A stretch of DNA of 64,000 nt, taken from the NCBI GenBank assembly GCA_002898275.1, contig BEIQ01000001.1, positions 861,899-925,898 on the forward strand, written 5' to 3'. A program made the position numbers and the translations under genes. Shown one piece after another: positions 45,392 through 54,299 of this stretch; positions within the stretch are counted from its first letter, which is position 1; every line of letters begins with the position of its first letter. Under the pieces are notes generated by a model. The model was not told the origin of the DNA and ran no database searches. It was given only the letters and a program-made list of their open reading frames with translations. The stretch comes from a bacterium HR40 (GTDB taxonomy: Bacteria; Pseudomonadota; Alphaproteobacteria; Geminicoccales; Geminicoccaceae).

Positions 45392-45847
45392 TCATCCCTC
45401 TTTCTCTGCACCTCGCGCGAACTCGCCCCACAGGGTGAGGGCCAGGCTGCGGCGACGCGGGCCGTCGAGCTCGACGAACAGCAGCCGTTGCCAAGTGCCC
45501 AGCGCGAGCGCCCCGCCGCTCACCGCCACGGTCTGCGATGGACCGAGCAGCATGGCGGCGAGATGGGCACGGGTGTTCTCGGGCTCGCCAGGAAGCGAGC
45601 GCGCGAGCGCATCGTGCTTCCAGCCGCCGGCTGGCACGATGTCGCGCAGCCAGCGGCCGAGGTCCTCGAGCAGGTTGGGTTCGTACTCGTTGATGACCAC
45701 GGCCGCCGTCGTGTGACGCGAGGCGATATGGACGAGCCCGTCCCTCAGCCCCGCCCGTTCCACCTGCCGGAGGACCGCCGCCGTCACGTCCTGGACCTCG
45801 AACGCCTCATGGGTGTGGAGCTCGAGCTCTGCCCGAATCAGTCTCAT
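45392..45847 (-). CDS. yjbQ: YjbQ (UPF0047) family protein
   Basis: 151 residues from ATG 45847. Trimeric fold of UPF0047, some members of which act as secondary thiamin-phosphate synthase. Family blocks are HIASRHTTAAVVINEYEPNL (metal-binding His and Glu), WKHDALARSLPGEPENTRAH, LLGPSQTVAVSGGALALGTW and QRLLFVELDGPRRR. The conserved His/Asp residues for metal binding are kept. Physiological role unsure. Confidence 0.9.
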   Translation of the reverse strand: MRLIRAELELHTHEAFEVQDVTAAVLRQVERAGLRDGLVHIASRHTTAAVVINEYEPNLLEDLGRWLRDIVPAGGWKHDALARSLPGEPENTRAHLAAMLLGPSQTVAVSGGALALGTWQRLLFVELDGPRRRSLALTLWGEFARGAEKEG

Positions 45848-46233
45848 GTCCTGGCCTCCGCGCGATCGCCCAACCCTCGGGGAGGCGTCCCTCGCTCCCC
45901 GCGCCGATTCCACGGCTCGTTCGCCAACTGCGCCCATGCCCGAAGGGGATCTCCGGGTGGGAGTCGATGCCGAAGCCGGCGCGCCGGGCTTCCGCCCGAC
46001 GCCCGCCGTCCCGCTCGCGCCCGTCCCCACGGCTACGGCCGCGGTCGGGCGAGCACAGCCGCGACGGGACAGGTGCGAAAATCGCCTGACCACAGCAGCG
46101 GTCGGCGAGGACCGCAGGGAGCCTTGCGGGCGCTCCGACCGCGAGCGGCGCTTCGCGCGGCTGGCGCTCGCGAGCCGCGAGAGTCCCGCACCGGGCCGAA
46201 GTCTCGTCGTCTCCTCGCCTCCCCAGCCCTCGG
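45848..46233. other. Intergenic region, no supported gene
   Basis: 386 bp between the ABC-F gene and yjbQ (both minus strand). GC-rich with several small palindromes (such as CTCGCGAG) and long Arg/Ser-rich open frames without family resemblance. Nothing I can support as a gene or a terminator. Confidence 0.4.
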
Positions 46234-48123
46234 TCAATCGCGCGGGCTCGCGACGGTCGCCGACTCGCCAACGGTGAGCGCCTCGATCTGCCCCTCTGCC
46301 TCGAGCCAGGCCTCCTCCGCAGCGGCGATCTCCGTTTCCAATTCGGCGAGCCGCCGCCGCAGAGCCGCCACCCGTGCCCCGTCGCTATAGGTCGAAGGAC
46401 GTGCCAGCGCCGCATCGATCTCCGCTTTTTCCGCCTGCAATGCGAGCAGCTGCCGCTCCACTTCGCGGGCGCGAGCGCGAAGCGGCACGAGGGCGGCACG
46501 CCGCTGCGCAGGGGTGAGGCCGGGGCGCGGGCTCCGCGCCGGGGCGACGGTCTGGGGGCGTTCGTCGGCGGCAAGCAAACGGTCACGATAGGCCTCGAGA
46601 TCGCCCTCGAAGGGTTGCACCCTGCCGCCCTCCACCAGCCACAGACGATCGCAGACCAGCTGCACGAGGTGCCAGTCGTGACTGACGAGGAGGATGGCCC
46701 CGGGATAATCGTTGAGCGCGCGCACGAGAGCCTCGCGCGAGTCCATGTCGAGATGGTTGGTGGGCTCGTCGAGCACCAGGATGTGGGGATCGTGCGCGGA
46801 GAGGAGCGCGAAGCACAGACGCGTTTTCTCGCCGCCCGAAAGCGAGCGCGCCGGGGTCTCGGCGCGCTGGCCGGAAAGACCGAAGCGCGCGAGTCGGGCC
46901 CTGACCTCCTCCTCGCGGAGACTGGGCAGGAGACGCGCGAGATGGCGAATCGCATCGGCTTCTGGATCGAGGTCCTCGATCTGGTGTTGGGCGAAGAAGC
47001 CGACCCGAAGCCCGCGGGCGCGGGTGACGATGCCCGAAAGCGGCTCGAGTCTTCCGGCAACGAGCTTGGCGAAGGTGCTCTTGCCGTTGCCGTTGCGGCC
47101 GAGGAGCGCGATGCGGTCATCCGGGTCGATCCGCAGCGACAGACGGGAGAGCACCGGCCGACCATGATAGCCGACACTGACCTCCTCGAGAGTCAGAAGC
47201 GGGGGTGCCGGCAGGTCTCGGCAGGGGAAGGCGAAGTGCACCTCGGGCTCGAAGACGACCGGGTCGAGTTCGGGCAGACGTTCGAGCATCTTGAGCCGGC
47301 TCTGCGCCTGGCTGGCCTTGCTCGCCTTGGCTCGGAACCGGTCGATGAAGGCGCGGATGCGGCGCCGTTCCGCCTCCAGGCGGGCGCGTTCCCGCTCTTG
47401 CCGCAGGAGCCGCTCGGCGCGGGTGCGGGCGAAGCGGTCGTAGTTGCCAGGATAGACGGCGAGCTTGCCGCCCTCGAGATGGCAGATCCGCTCGGGCACT
47501 CGGTTCAAAAGGTCGCGATCGTGGCTCACGAGCAACAGGGTGCGCGGATAGCGGCGCAGGTGCTCCTCGAGCCAGGCCACAGCCTCGAGGTCGAGGTGAT
47601 TGGTGGGCTCGTCGAGCAGCAGCAAGTCGGGCTCGAGGAACAGCACGCGCGCCAGCGCCACCCGCATGCGCCAGCCACCCGAGAAGCTGCTCAACGGCCG
47701 CGCCTGCATCTGCGGATCGAAACCGAGCCCGGCGAGGATCCGGGCGGCACGGGCAGGAGCAGCCTCCGCACCGATCTCGGCGAGCCGGGTATGGATCTCG
47801 GCGATGGTCGCGCCATCCTCCGCAGTCTCGGCTCGCGCGAGCAGCATCCGCCGCTCGCTGTCGGCTTCCAAAACGGCTTCGAGCGGCGTGAGGTCGCCGC
47901 CCGGCGCCTCCTGGGCGATCATGCCGACGCGGGCAGCGCGCTGCAGCCGGATCTCGCCGCCATCCGGTACGATCTCGCCGGCAATCGCACGCAGGAGAGT
48001 CGTCTTGCCGGTGCCATTGCGACCGATCAGTGCCATGCGACAGCCGGCTGGCACATGCAAACTGGCGCGATCGAGCAGCGTGCGGCCGGCAATGCGAAGA
48101 GTGACGTCCTCGAGATGCAGCAT
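46234..48123 (-). CDS. ABC-F family ATPase
   Basis: 629 residues with two ABC domains and no membrane helices. First domain: GRNGTGKTTLL, SSFSGGWRMRVALARVLF, LLLLDEPTNHLDLEAVAWLE. The linker after it (ERLLRQERERARLEAERRRI) is the tRNA-interacting antenna. Second domain: GRNGNGKSTF, RSLSGGEKTRLCFALL, VLDEPTNHLDMDSREALV. The C-terminal coiled coil (REVERQLLALQAEKAEIDAA) resembles the YheS/Uup group. These proteins act on ribosomes rather than in transport. It begins at ATG 48123 with AAGGGAT upstream. Confidence 0.93.
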   Translation of the reverse strand: MLHLEDVTLRIAGRTLLDRASLHVPAGCRMALIGRNGTGKTTLLRAIAGEIVPDGGEIRLQRAARVGMIAQEAPGGDLTPLEAVLEADSERRMLLARAETAEDGATIAEIHTRLAEIGAEAAPARAARILAGLGFDPQMQARPLSSFSGGWRMRVALARVLFLEPDLLLLDEPTNHLDLEAVAWLEEHLRRYPRTLLLVSHDRDLLNRVPERICHLEGGKLAVYPGNYDRFARTRAERLLRQERERARLEAERRRIRAFIDRFRAKASKASQAQSRLKMLERLPELDPVVFEPEVHFAFPCRDLPAPPLLTLEEVSVGYHGRPVLSRLSLRIDPDDRIALLGRNGNGKSTFAKLVAGRLEPLSGIVTRARGLRVGFFAQHQIEDLDPEADAIRHLARLLPSLREEEVRARLARFGLSGQRAETPARSLSGGEKTRLCFALLSAHDPHILVLDEPTNHLDMDSREALVRALNDYPGAILLVSHDWHLVQLVCDRLWLVEGGRVQPFEGDLEAYRDRLLAADERPQTVAPARSPRPGLTPAQRRAALVPLRARAREVERQLLALQAEKAEIDAALARPSTYSDGARVAALRRRLAELETEIAAAEEAWLEAEGQIEALTVGESATVASPRD

Positions 48124-48153
48124 GGGGCGGATCCCTTGACCGCGGCGGGCTTC

Positions 48154-49140
48154 CTACCGCCAGCCGTGGTAGCTCCGATGCCATTCGACGAAGCGCCGCA
48201 CCCCCTCCTCGATCGGTGTCTGCGGCACGAAGCCGAGATCGCGCCGGCTCGCTTCGATGTCGGCAAAGGTTTCGACGACATCGCCGGGCTGCAGCTCGGC
48301 GAGCCTCACCTCGGCCGGCCGGCCGATGGCGCGCTCGAGAAGACGTACGAGTTCGACCAGCTCCACCGGTCGGTTGTTGCCCAGATTGTAGAGACGATGG
48401 GGTACACCGCCCTCGCGAGGAGGTGGACGGTCGAGCGCCGCCAGCACCCCTTGCACGATGTCGTCGATGTAGGTGAAGTCGCGCCGCATCCTGCCGTAAT
48501 TGTAGAGGGTGAGAGGTCTGCCGGCGACGATGGCATCGGCGAAGATGTAGAGGGCCATGTCCGGCCGGCCCCACGGTCCGTAAACGGTGAAGAAACGCAG
48601 TCCAGTCTGGGGAATACCATAGAGTCGAGCGTAGCACTCGCTCAATAGCTCGTCGGCGCGCTTGGTGGCGGCGTAGAGCGAAACCGGCTGATCGACCCGG
48701 TCCTCCACCGAAAAGGGCACTTTGGCATTGGCGCCGTAGACCGAGCTCGAACTCGCGTACACCAGATGTACGAGCCCCGGCAAATGGTGCCGGCAGGTCT
48801 CGAGCACCACCATATGGCCCACGAGGTTGGATCGCACATAGTCGAAGGGATGCGTGAGCGACCACCGCACGCCCGCTTGGGCCGCGAGATGCACGACCCG
48901 GTCGATCTGGTCGGCATATCGCGCGGCCAGCGCCGCCATCGCCTCGTGATCGGCGATGTCGAGAAGCTCGAAGGAGAAGCCCGGCCGCCCCGCGAGTCGT
49001 GCGAGCCGCGCCTGCTTGAGGGCCGGATCGTAGTAAGGGTTGAGGTTGTCGACGCCGATCACCCGTTCGCCACGCGCGAGGAGGGCCTCGGCCACATGCG
49101 CGCCGATGAAACCAGCGACACCCGTGAGCAGGACCGTCAC
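48154..49140 (-). CDS. NAD-dependent epimerase, UDP-glucuronate 4-epimerase-like
   Basis: 328 residues, GTG start preceded by GGGAGAAAA. Extended SDR: TGVAGFIGAHVAEAL, HLAAQAGVRWSLTHP, YASSSSVYG, YAATKRADELL (Tyr/Lys), GLRFFTVYGPWGRPDMAL, and RDFTYIDDIVQGVL. NPYYDPALKQARL and the GPWGRPDMA stretch are typical of UDP-glucuronate epimerases used in capsule or LPS synthesis. No polysaccharide cluster surrounds it. Confidence 0.9.
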   Translation of the reverse strand: MTVLLTGVAGFIGAHVAEALLARGERVIGVDNLNPYYDPALKQARLARLAGRPGFSFELLDIADHEAMAALAARYADQIDRVVHLAAQAGVRWSLTHPFDYVRSNLVGHMVVLETCRHHLPGLVHLVYASSSSVYGANAKVPFSVEDRVDQPVSLYAATKRADELLSECYARLYGIPQTGLRFFTVYGPWGRPDMALYIFADAIVAGRPLTLYNYGRMRRDFTYIDDIVQGVLAALDRPPPREGGVPHRLYNLGNNRPVELVELVRLLERAIGRPAEVRLAELQPGDVVETFADIEASRRDLGFVPQTPIEEGVRRFVEWHRSYHGWR

Positions 49141-49152
49141 CGCGTTTTCTCC

Positions 49153-49692
49153 CTAGGGCTCGAGGTCGGCGAGCAGCCGTGCCCGCAGCAGCCGCGAGGG
49201 CCGGGCGGGCGGCGAGCCGGGGGCGAGTGCATCCACATGTTCCATGCCCTCGACCACCTGGCCCCAGACGGTGTACTGGCCGTTCAAGTGCGGGGCCGGC
49301 GCGAGGCAGATGAAGAATTGGCTGTCGGCACTGTCGGGATCTCGGGTGCGCGCCATACCCACCGTTCCGCGCTCGAAGGGCAGACCCGAGAACTCGGCGG
49401 GAAGGCTGCCACGGCCGGAGCCGCCCCGGCCGCTGCCGGTGGGATCGCCGGTCTGGGCGACGAAGCCGGGAATGACACGGTGAAAGATCACGCCATCGTA
49501 GAAGCCGGCCCGAGCGAGCTCGCGGATGCGGGCGACGTGCCGCGGTGCCGTCTCGGGCAACATGCGGATCACCACCCGGCCGGTCTCGAGCTCGAGCACG
49601 AGGGTGTTCTCGGGATCGAGGGGCTTTGCCTGCGCCGTCGAGAGGACGAGAGCGTGGGCGATCGCGAGCGCCATGAGCGAAAAGGACCGCAC
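49153..49692 (-). CDS. Cyclophilin-type peptidyl-prolyl isomerase, exported
   Basis: 179 residues. GTG start 49692 (ATG six codons later is also possible). Signal peptide MALAIAHALVLSTAQA implies the periplasm. Catalytic blocks: IFHRVIPGFVAQTGDPTGSG (Arg, Gln), ADSQFFICLAPAPHLNGQYT and VWGQVVEGMEHVDAL. PPIase domain covers almost the whole mature protein. Starts only 2 bp from the divergent lipoprotein gene. Confidence 0.92.
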   Translation of the reverse strand: MRSFSLMALAIAHALVLSTAQAKPLDPENTLVLELETGRVVIRMLPETAPRHVARIRELARAGFYDGVIFHRVIPGFVAQTGDPTGSGRGGSGRGSLPAEFSGLPFERGTVGMARTRDPDSADSQFFICLAPAPHLNGQYTVWGQVVEGMEHVDALAPGSPPARPSRLLRARLLADLEP

Positions 49693-49694
49693 GC

Positions 49695-50948
49695 GTGACC
49701 TCCAGTCAAGCCTGCCAGGACCTGCTCCCAGTTAGTGCGCGGCTTCGCCTGGCGAAAGCACCGCGTCCCCGATGGGCATACCCGCTCCGGTACGCGGCCC
49801 TCGTCCTCGTCCTTGCCTGGCTCGCCGCCTGCAGTCGGCCGATGCTGCCGTTCGACACCGAAACCCCTCCCCTCGTCTTGGCGCCGGCTCGTCTTGCCGG
49901 CATTCGCGACGACCGCGGTCGCTTCCGCGAGATCGTCTGCGATATCCTCGCGCGCGAGGGCGAAGACTGCGAGACACGCCTGTGGCGCATGGCGGCCGAG
50001 CCGCCAGGAGTCGGGGCCGAACCGGGCGCGGGCCCGCTGGCTCGCCGCTATCGGCTGTTACTGGTCACGGGCTTCGGCGCCCAATGCTTTTTCCATCTCG
50101 TGCGCGCCTTCGAAGATGCCGAAGCACGGCTTGCCGCGATGGGTGCGCAGCTCGTCCACGTCCCGGTGACCGCCTTCGGCAGTGTGCGGCAGAACGCAGC
50201 GATCGTGCGCGACGCGGTGCTCGCCGAAGCCGCGTCGGATGACGCCGCCCTCGTGCTCCTCGGCTACTCCAAGGGAGCGGCGGACGCGATCGAGGCTCTT
50301 CGCCGGTACCCCGAGGTGGCGAGGCGGATCGTCGCCTTCGTGAGCATCGCCGGCGCGGTCAACGGTTCGCCGCTCGCGGAAGCGGTGCCCGATTGGCTCC
50401 AGCAATTCGTCGCCTTCCTGCCCGCGACCCGTTGCGATCCGGGCGACTGGGGGGCACTCGCCGATCTCTTTCCCCGGCGCCGACTGGCCGCCCTCGCCGA
50501 GATCCCAGGTTCCCTTCCGGTGCCCACCTTCGCCCTCGTGGCTTTCGCGGAAGAGGAGCGAATCTCGACGCTCCTGCGCCCCTTCTGGTCGCGGCTCGCG
50601 GCGGCCGATCCGCGCAACGACGGCCAGGTCCTGTGGCATGACCAGATTCCGCCGGGCGCGACACTGCTCGGTTACCTGCGCGGCGACCATCTGGCGGTGG
50701 CGGTACCGGTAGCGCAGAAGCTCCCCCGACTCGCGCACCAGCGCATCGACCGCAACGATTTCCCCCGCGCCCTCGTGATGGAAGCGCTGATGCGCTATCT
50801 CGATGCGACGCTTCCTGCCACGAGTGGCGGTTCGGTGTCTGGGAACAACGGCTCCGGCTCGCCCACCACCAGCACCCGGCAAATGTCCTCGCCCTTGAGC
50901 CCGACCAGCCCGGGTCGCGCGCATCCCGGCACCAGCGCCAGATCGTAG
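49695..50948 (+). CDS. Putative lipoprotein with an alpha/beta-hydrolase-like domain
   Basis: 417 residues, GTG start. A hydrophobic segment YAALVLVLAWLAAC ends in a lipobox (LAAC), so it is probably an anchored lipoprotein, after an unusually long 28-residue N-terminal stretch. The domain has LLLVTGFGAQCF (oxyanion strand), the nucleophile elbow LLGYSKGAADAIEAL, and later LRGDHLAVAVPV with a His. No specific family is recognised; esterase/lipase-like. The last roughly 45 residues are Ser/Pro/Thr-rich and overlap the 3' end of the opposite TIGR03032 gene by 154 bp, which may mean the tail is not constrained. Confidence 0.65.
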   Translation: MTSSQACQDLLPVSARLRLAKAPRPRWAYPLRYAALVLVLAWLAACSRPMLPFDTETPPLVLAPARLAGIRDDRGRFREIVCDILAREGEDCETRLWRMAAEPPGVGAEPGAGPLARRYRLLLVTGFGAQCFFHLVRAFEDAEARLAAMGAQLVHVPVTAFGSVRQNAAIVRDAVLAEAASDDAALVLLGYSKGAADAIEALRRYPEVARRIVAFVSIAGAVNGSPLAEAVPDWLQQFVAFLPATRCDPGDWGALADLFPRRRLAALAEIPGSLPVPTFALVAFAEEERISTLLRPFWSRLAAADPRNDGQVLWHDQIPPGATLLGYLRGDHLAVAVPVAQKLPRLAHQRIDRNDFPRALVMEALMRYLDATLPATSGGSVSGNNGSGSPTTSTRQMSSPLSPTSPGRAHPGTSARS

Positions 50949-51904
50949 AGCTCGCCGACGACGCCGGAAAAGCGCAGCCAATGACGAACGATCCCGGTTG
51001 CGAGCTCGACCACCAGCACGCCACAGCGCGGCTCGGCGCCTCGGCGAGCCAGCTCCGCCTCGAGCGGCAGTCCGCCGAAGCTCGCCACATCGCGCGGGCG
51101 CGACAGGCCGATCACGGCATGACCGTCGACGAAAGCGAGCCCGCGCGCATAGCCGGGACAGAAGCAGAGCGGCTCGAAGCGGCCGGTCTCGGGATCGAGG
51201 CTACCGAGCCAGCCGGTGCCGGACTCGAGCAACCATAGCCGGCCGGCGTGCCAGCGCGGCGAATGGGGCATCGACAGGCCGCGGGCTATCACGCGGTCGC
51301 GGCGCAGGTCCATCACTACCCCACCGTCCTGCCGCCGGTCCCTCCAGCCGTCGGCGACATCGCAGTCGGCGACGGCCGTGGCAAAGGCGGGTTCCCCCGC
51401 CACCAGGGCGAGACCGTTGAGATGGCAACGGTCCTCGGGGACGAGCCGACTCACGAAGGGGGGCCGCCACAGGGGAACGAAGCTCTTGCCCTGGCCGAGG
51501 GTGGCGATGCAGTTCACTCGGGTGGCGACGAACAGGACACGACCGCGGCGGTCGACGGCGATGTCGTGGATGTCGAGCTCGCCCGTGGTCCAGGCGATCC
51601 GCGGCACGAACAGCCGGTCCCGAGGTCCGATGGCGGCTACCGTGTCGAGCGCGTCCTCGAACTGCCAGAGCTGGAAGAGGGTCGCGAGCCAAAGCCGCCT
51701 GCCGTCGGCAGCCGCCCAGAGACCCATGGCGCGCGGGAAACTGCGCTCGACGATGGCGAGCCTACGGCCGTCACCGCCCCCGACCACGAAGAGCTTGCCG
51801 GTCTCGTACGTCGAAAGAGCGAGGGCGAGCCGTCGTTGCGCGAGGAAGGCTGGAAAGCCGGTGGAACAGTCGATGCGCAGTGCGGGCTCGACGACCGCTG
51901 CCAT
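50795..51904 (-). CDS. TIGR03032 family protein
   Basis: 369 residues from ATG 51904. The repeated beta-propeller-like pattern fits TIGR03032: CSTGFPAFLAQRRLALALST, NCIATLGQGKSFVPLWRPPF, LVPEDRCHLNGLALV, LSMPHSPRWHAGRLWLLESG, YARGLAFVDGHAVIGLSRPR. The end GELYDLALVPGCARPGLVGL is also typical. Function is unknown. Ribosome-binding site is weak. Large convergent overlap with the hydrolase upstream on the plus strand. Confidence 0.88.
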   Translation of the reverse strand: MAAVVEPALRIDCSTGFPAFLAQRRLALALSTYETGKLFVVGGGDGRRLAIVERSFPRAMGLWAAADGRRLWLATLFQLWQFEDALDTVAAIGPRDRLFVPRIAWTTGELDIHDIAVDRRGRVLFVATRVNCIATLGQGKSFVPLWRPPFVSRLVPEDRCHLNGLALVAGEPAFATAVADCDVADGWRDRRQDGGVVMDLRRDRVIARGLSMPHSPRWHAGRLWLLESGTGWLGSLDPETGRFEPLCFCPGYARGLAFVDGHAVIGLSRPRDVASFGGLPLEAELARRGAEPRCGVLVVELATGIVRHWLRFSGVVGELYDLALVPGCARPGLVGLKGEDICRVLVVGEPEPLFPDTEPPLVAGSVASR

Positions 51905-52082
51905 GGGCCGAAGCGAACGCGGACACCGAAACGAAGCGTAAAGGGATGCCGTGGAAGATTCAACCACAGCGCGCGAGGCTGCGGGCTGTCCGCACCGTTT
52001 CGGGCTTGCCGGGACAGGAGCGAGCGGCTAGCTGGCGGCCCGTCGCCACCTGTCTTTGCCCTGCCCGGCCGGGGACGTACCG

Positions 52083-52886
52083 ATGGATCCAGCAACTTTG
52101 GCCCATGCTGCTCTGCTCGGCATCGTCGAGGGTCTCACCGAGTTCCTGCCGGTCTCCTCGACCGGGCATTTGATCCTCCTCGTCGATCTCCTGGGGTTTC
52201 GCGGTCCGCCCGGCAAGCTGTTCGAGGTAGTGATCCAGTGCGGAGCCATCCTCGCCGTGTGTCTCGCCTACGCCGGACGCTTCGCGCGCGTGCTCTCGAC
52301 CCTCGACCGCGACCGCGCAAGCCGGGCGTTCGTGCGCAACATCCTGCTCGCCTTCCTGCCCGCGATGGTACTGGGAGCGAGCCTGCACGGGTTCATCAAG
52401 GACGTGCTGTTCGACCCGCGGGTGGTGTCGATAGCGCTCGTCGCCGGCGGCATCGCCATTCTCGTCATCGAACGGCGGATCCATGTGCCGCGCGTGCAGA
52501 GCGTCGAGACGATGCCGGCACGAACCGCGCTCGGCATCGGCTTCTGCCAGACCCTGGCGATGATCCCAGGGGTGTCCCGCTCGGGTGCCACCATCATGGG
52601 CGCCCTCCTGCTCGGGGTCGAACGCCGCACCGCCGCCGAGTTCTCGTTCTTCCTCGCGGTCCCGACCATGTTCGCCGCGGCGGTGTTCGATCTCTACAAG
52701 AACCGCGAGTTCCTCTCGGCCGATGGGCTCGGCCTCATCGCCACGGGCTTCTTGGCTGCCTTCCTGTCGGCGCTGCTCGTGGTGCAGACGTTCGTCGCCT
52801 TCGTCGGACGACACGGCTTTGCTCCCTTCGCCTGGTACCGGATCGTCCTCGGCTGCCTGATGCTGAGCGGACTCGCGTGGCGCTGA
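52083..52886 (+). CDS. uppP: Undecaprenyl-diphosphatase
   Basis: 267 residues, about eight membrane helices. Recycles the lipid carrier for peptidoglycan and O-antigen synthesis. Signature motifs LGIVEGLTEFLPVSSTGHLI (E-rich and PGSTH-like regions) and MIPGVSRSGATIMGALLLGV are complete, with the catalytic Ser/Arg/Glu residues. ATG 52083 chosen over an upstream in-frame ATG. Convergent with the NDUFA9-like gene, 14 bp apart. Confidence 0.95.
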   Translation: MDPATLAHAALLGIVEGLTEFLPVSSTGHLILLVDLLGFRGPPGKLFEVVIQCGAILAVCLAYAGRFARVLSTLDRDRASRAFVRNILLAFLPAMVLGASLHGFIKDVLFDPRVVSIALVAGGIAILVIERRIHVPRVQSVETMPARTALGIGFCQTLAMIPGVSRSGATIMGALLLGVERRTAAEFSFFLAVPTMFAAAVFDLYKNREFLSADGLGLIATGFLAAFLSALLVVQTFVAFVGRHGFAPFAWYRIVLGCLMLSGLAWR

Positions 52887-52900
52887 GCCGGGCCTTTGGC

Positions 52901-53842
52901 TCACAGCACGGGGACGCGCAGCGACCGGCGAGCGAAGGTCACGAGATACTGCGGCACCACCACCTCGACCGGGGTCGGCCGGATGCCCAGATCGGCCAGA
53001 CCCCTAGCGCCTGCGGCGACGATGTTGTCGCGCCCGAGCAACAGGATCTGGTCGCGCGTGAGGGGCGGCTCGGGAAGCCACTCGGCCAACGCCGCGACGA
53101 AACGCGCGACCGGCAGCGGCAGGTCGATCACGAGGCGCCTGCGGCCGGTCACCTCGAGCACATAGTGGACGAGTTCGACGAAGCTGTAGATGCGCGGGCC
53201 GCCGAGCTCGAACGTGGCACTCGCCTCTTCCGCGAAGGCCGCAGCGATCACCGCATCCGCCACATCGCCCACATAGACCGGCTGGAAGCGCGTGCGCCCT
53301 CCCACGATCGGCAATACCGGCGACAACTGGGCCATGCGCGCGAAGCGGTTGAAGAACTTGTCCTCGGGGCCGAAAACGATGCTCGGTCGCAAGATGGCAG
53401 CCTGCGGGAAGGCGGTTCGCACCGCGGCCTCGCCTTCGGCTTTGGTACGGGCATAGACGCTCGCCGACAGGCGATCGGCGCCGATCGCCGAGACGTGGAC
53501 GAGCCGCCTGCAGCCGGCTGCCGCTGCGGCTTCCGCCACTGCACCGGCGAAGCGGACATGCACCGCTTCGAAGTCGCCGGGTCGGCGCTCGAACAGGATG
53601 CCCGCGAGATTGACGACGAGATCGGCCCCTCGCACCAGCGGCGCGAGGGCGGCTGGCGTGGGTTCTCCGGCGAGAGGCAGCAGCACGATCTGCCCGACCT
53701 CGCCGAGCGGCTTCAGATGCAAGGCGCGGTCGGGATCGCGAGTGACCGCCCGGATCACCGCGCCGCGCTCGGCGAGGCGCTTGACGAGATGACGCCCGAT
53801 GAAGCCGGAAGCCCCGAAAACCGTCGCCGTGTCGAGACGCAT
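52901..53842 (-). CDS. NDUFA9-like NAD(P)-binding protein
   Basis: 313 residues from ATG 53842, with GAGGAGAGG upstream. Atypical SDR with FGASGFIGRHLVKRLAERG, GADLVVNLAGILFE, HVSAIGADRLSASVYARTKA, ILRPSIVFGPEDKFFNRFA and QPVYVGDVADAV. This is the alphaproteobacterial counterpart of the complex I accessory subunit NDUFA9. The classical active-site Tyr/Lys pattern is loose, so it may be structural or a sugar-nucleotide reductase. Last gene of the proS-lol cluster. Confidence 0.9.
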   Translation of the reverse strand: MRLDTATVFGASGFIGRHLVKRLAERGAVIRAVTRDPDRALHLKPLGEVGQIVLLPLAGEPTPAALAPLVRGADLVVNLAGILFERRPGDFEAVHVRFAGAVAEAAAAAGCRRLVHVSAIGADRLSASVYARTKAEGEAAVRTAFPQAAILRPSIVFGPEDKFFNRFARMAQLSPVLPIVGGRTRFQPVYVGDVADAVIAAAFAEEASATFELGGPRIYSFVELVHYVLEVTGRRRLVIDLPLPVARFVAALAEWLPEPPLTRDQILLLGRDNIVAAGARGLADLGIRPTPVEVVVPQYLVTFARRSLRVPVL

Positions 53843-53924
53843 GCCGCCTCTCCTCTGCCCGTCCTCAGCCCATGTTCGCGGATCCGCAAACCGCGCCAAC
53901 GGGACGTCGCACCGCGAGACCAGG

Positions 53925-54299
53925 TCAAGCCGGCTCGCAAAAGGCGAGCTCGACCTTCACCCCGTTGGGATCGCGCAGGAAGATCTGCCGCAGCCCGCCG
54001 CCCGTTGCCATGCGCGCCTCGTAGGGGACACCGGCGGCATCGAGCCGCCTCCGCACCTGGTCGAAATCCCTGCAGGCGAAGGCGATGTGGTCGATCGCTC
54101 CGGTCGTCGGACCGCTCTCGGCCTCGGACCGGTGGACGAGATGGATCGCCGCCCGCTCGCCGAGATCGAACCACGCTGCCGGCGAAGCGAAAGCGGGTCG
54201 CCGCCCTTCGGTGAGCCCCAGGACGTCGCGGTAGAAGCGAACGGGGGCCTCGAGGTCGGATGCGAGGATGTTCACATGGGCGAGCTCGAACACCGTCAT
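53925..54299 (-). CDS. VOC-family (glyoxalase/dioxygenase fold) protein
   Basis: 124 residues. Starts at ATG 54299 overlapping the lolD stop (ATGA) with GGAGGA upstream. Metal-binding pattern of VOC proteins: His in FELAHVNILASDLE, His in GAIDHIAFACRDFDQVRRRL, and Glu in GVKVELAFCE. DVLGLTEGRRPAF follows the first half. Substrate unknown (glyoxalase I, fosfomycin resistance and dioxygenases share the fold). Its coupling to lolD is probably just operon packing. Confidence 0.9.
   Translation of the reverse strand: MTVFELAHVNILASDLEAPVRFYRDVLGLTEGRRPAFASPAAWFDLGERAAIHLVHRSEAESGPTTGAIDHIAFACRDFDQVRRRLDAAGVPYEARMATGGGLRQIFLRDPNGVKVELAFCEPA

Noticed and set aside
43772-46390. 872-codon plus-strand open frame
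   Set aside because: Antisense to the Cdd-PNP and yjbQ genes; translation is Arg/Gly/Ser-rich with no domain.
51248-54214. 988-codon plus-strand open frame
   Set aside because: Shadow crossing TIGR03032, uppP (different frame), NDUFA9-like and VOC genes; no family resemblance.
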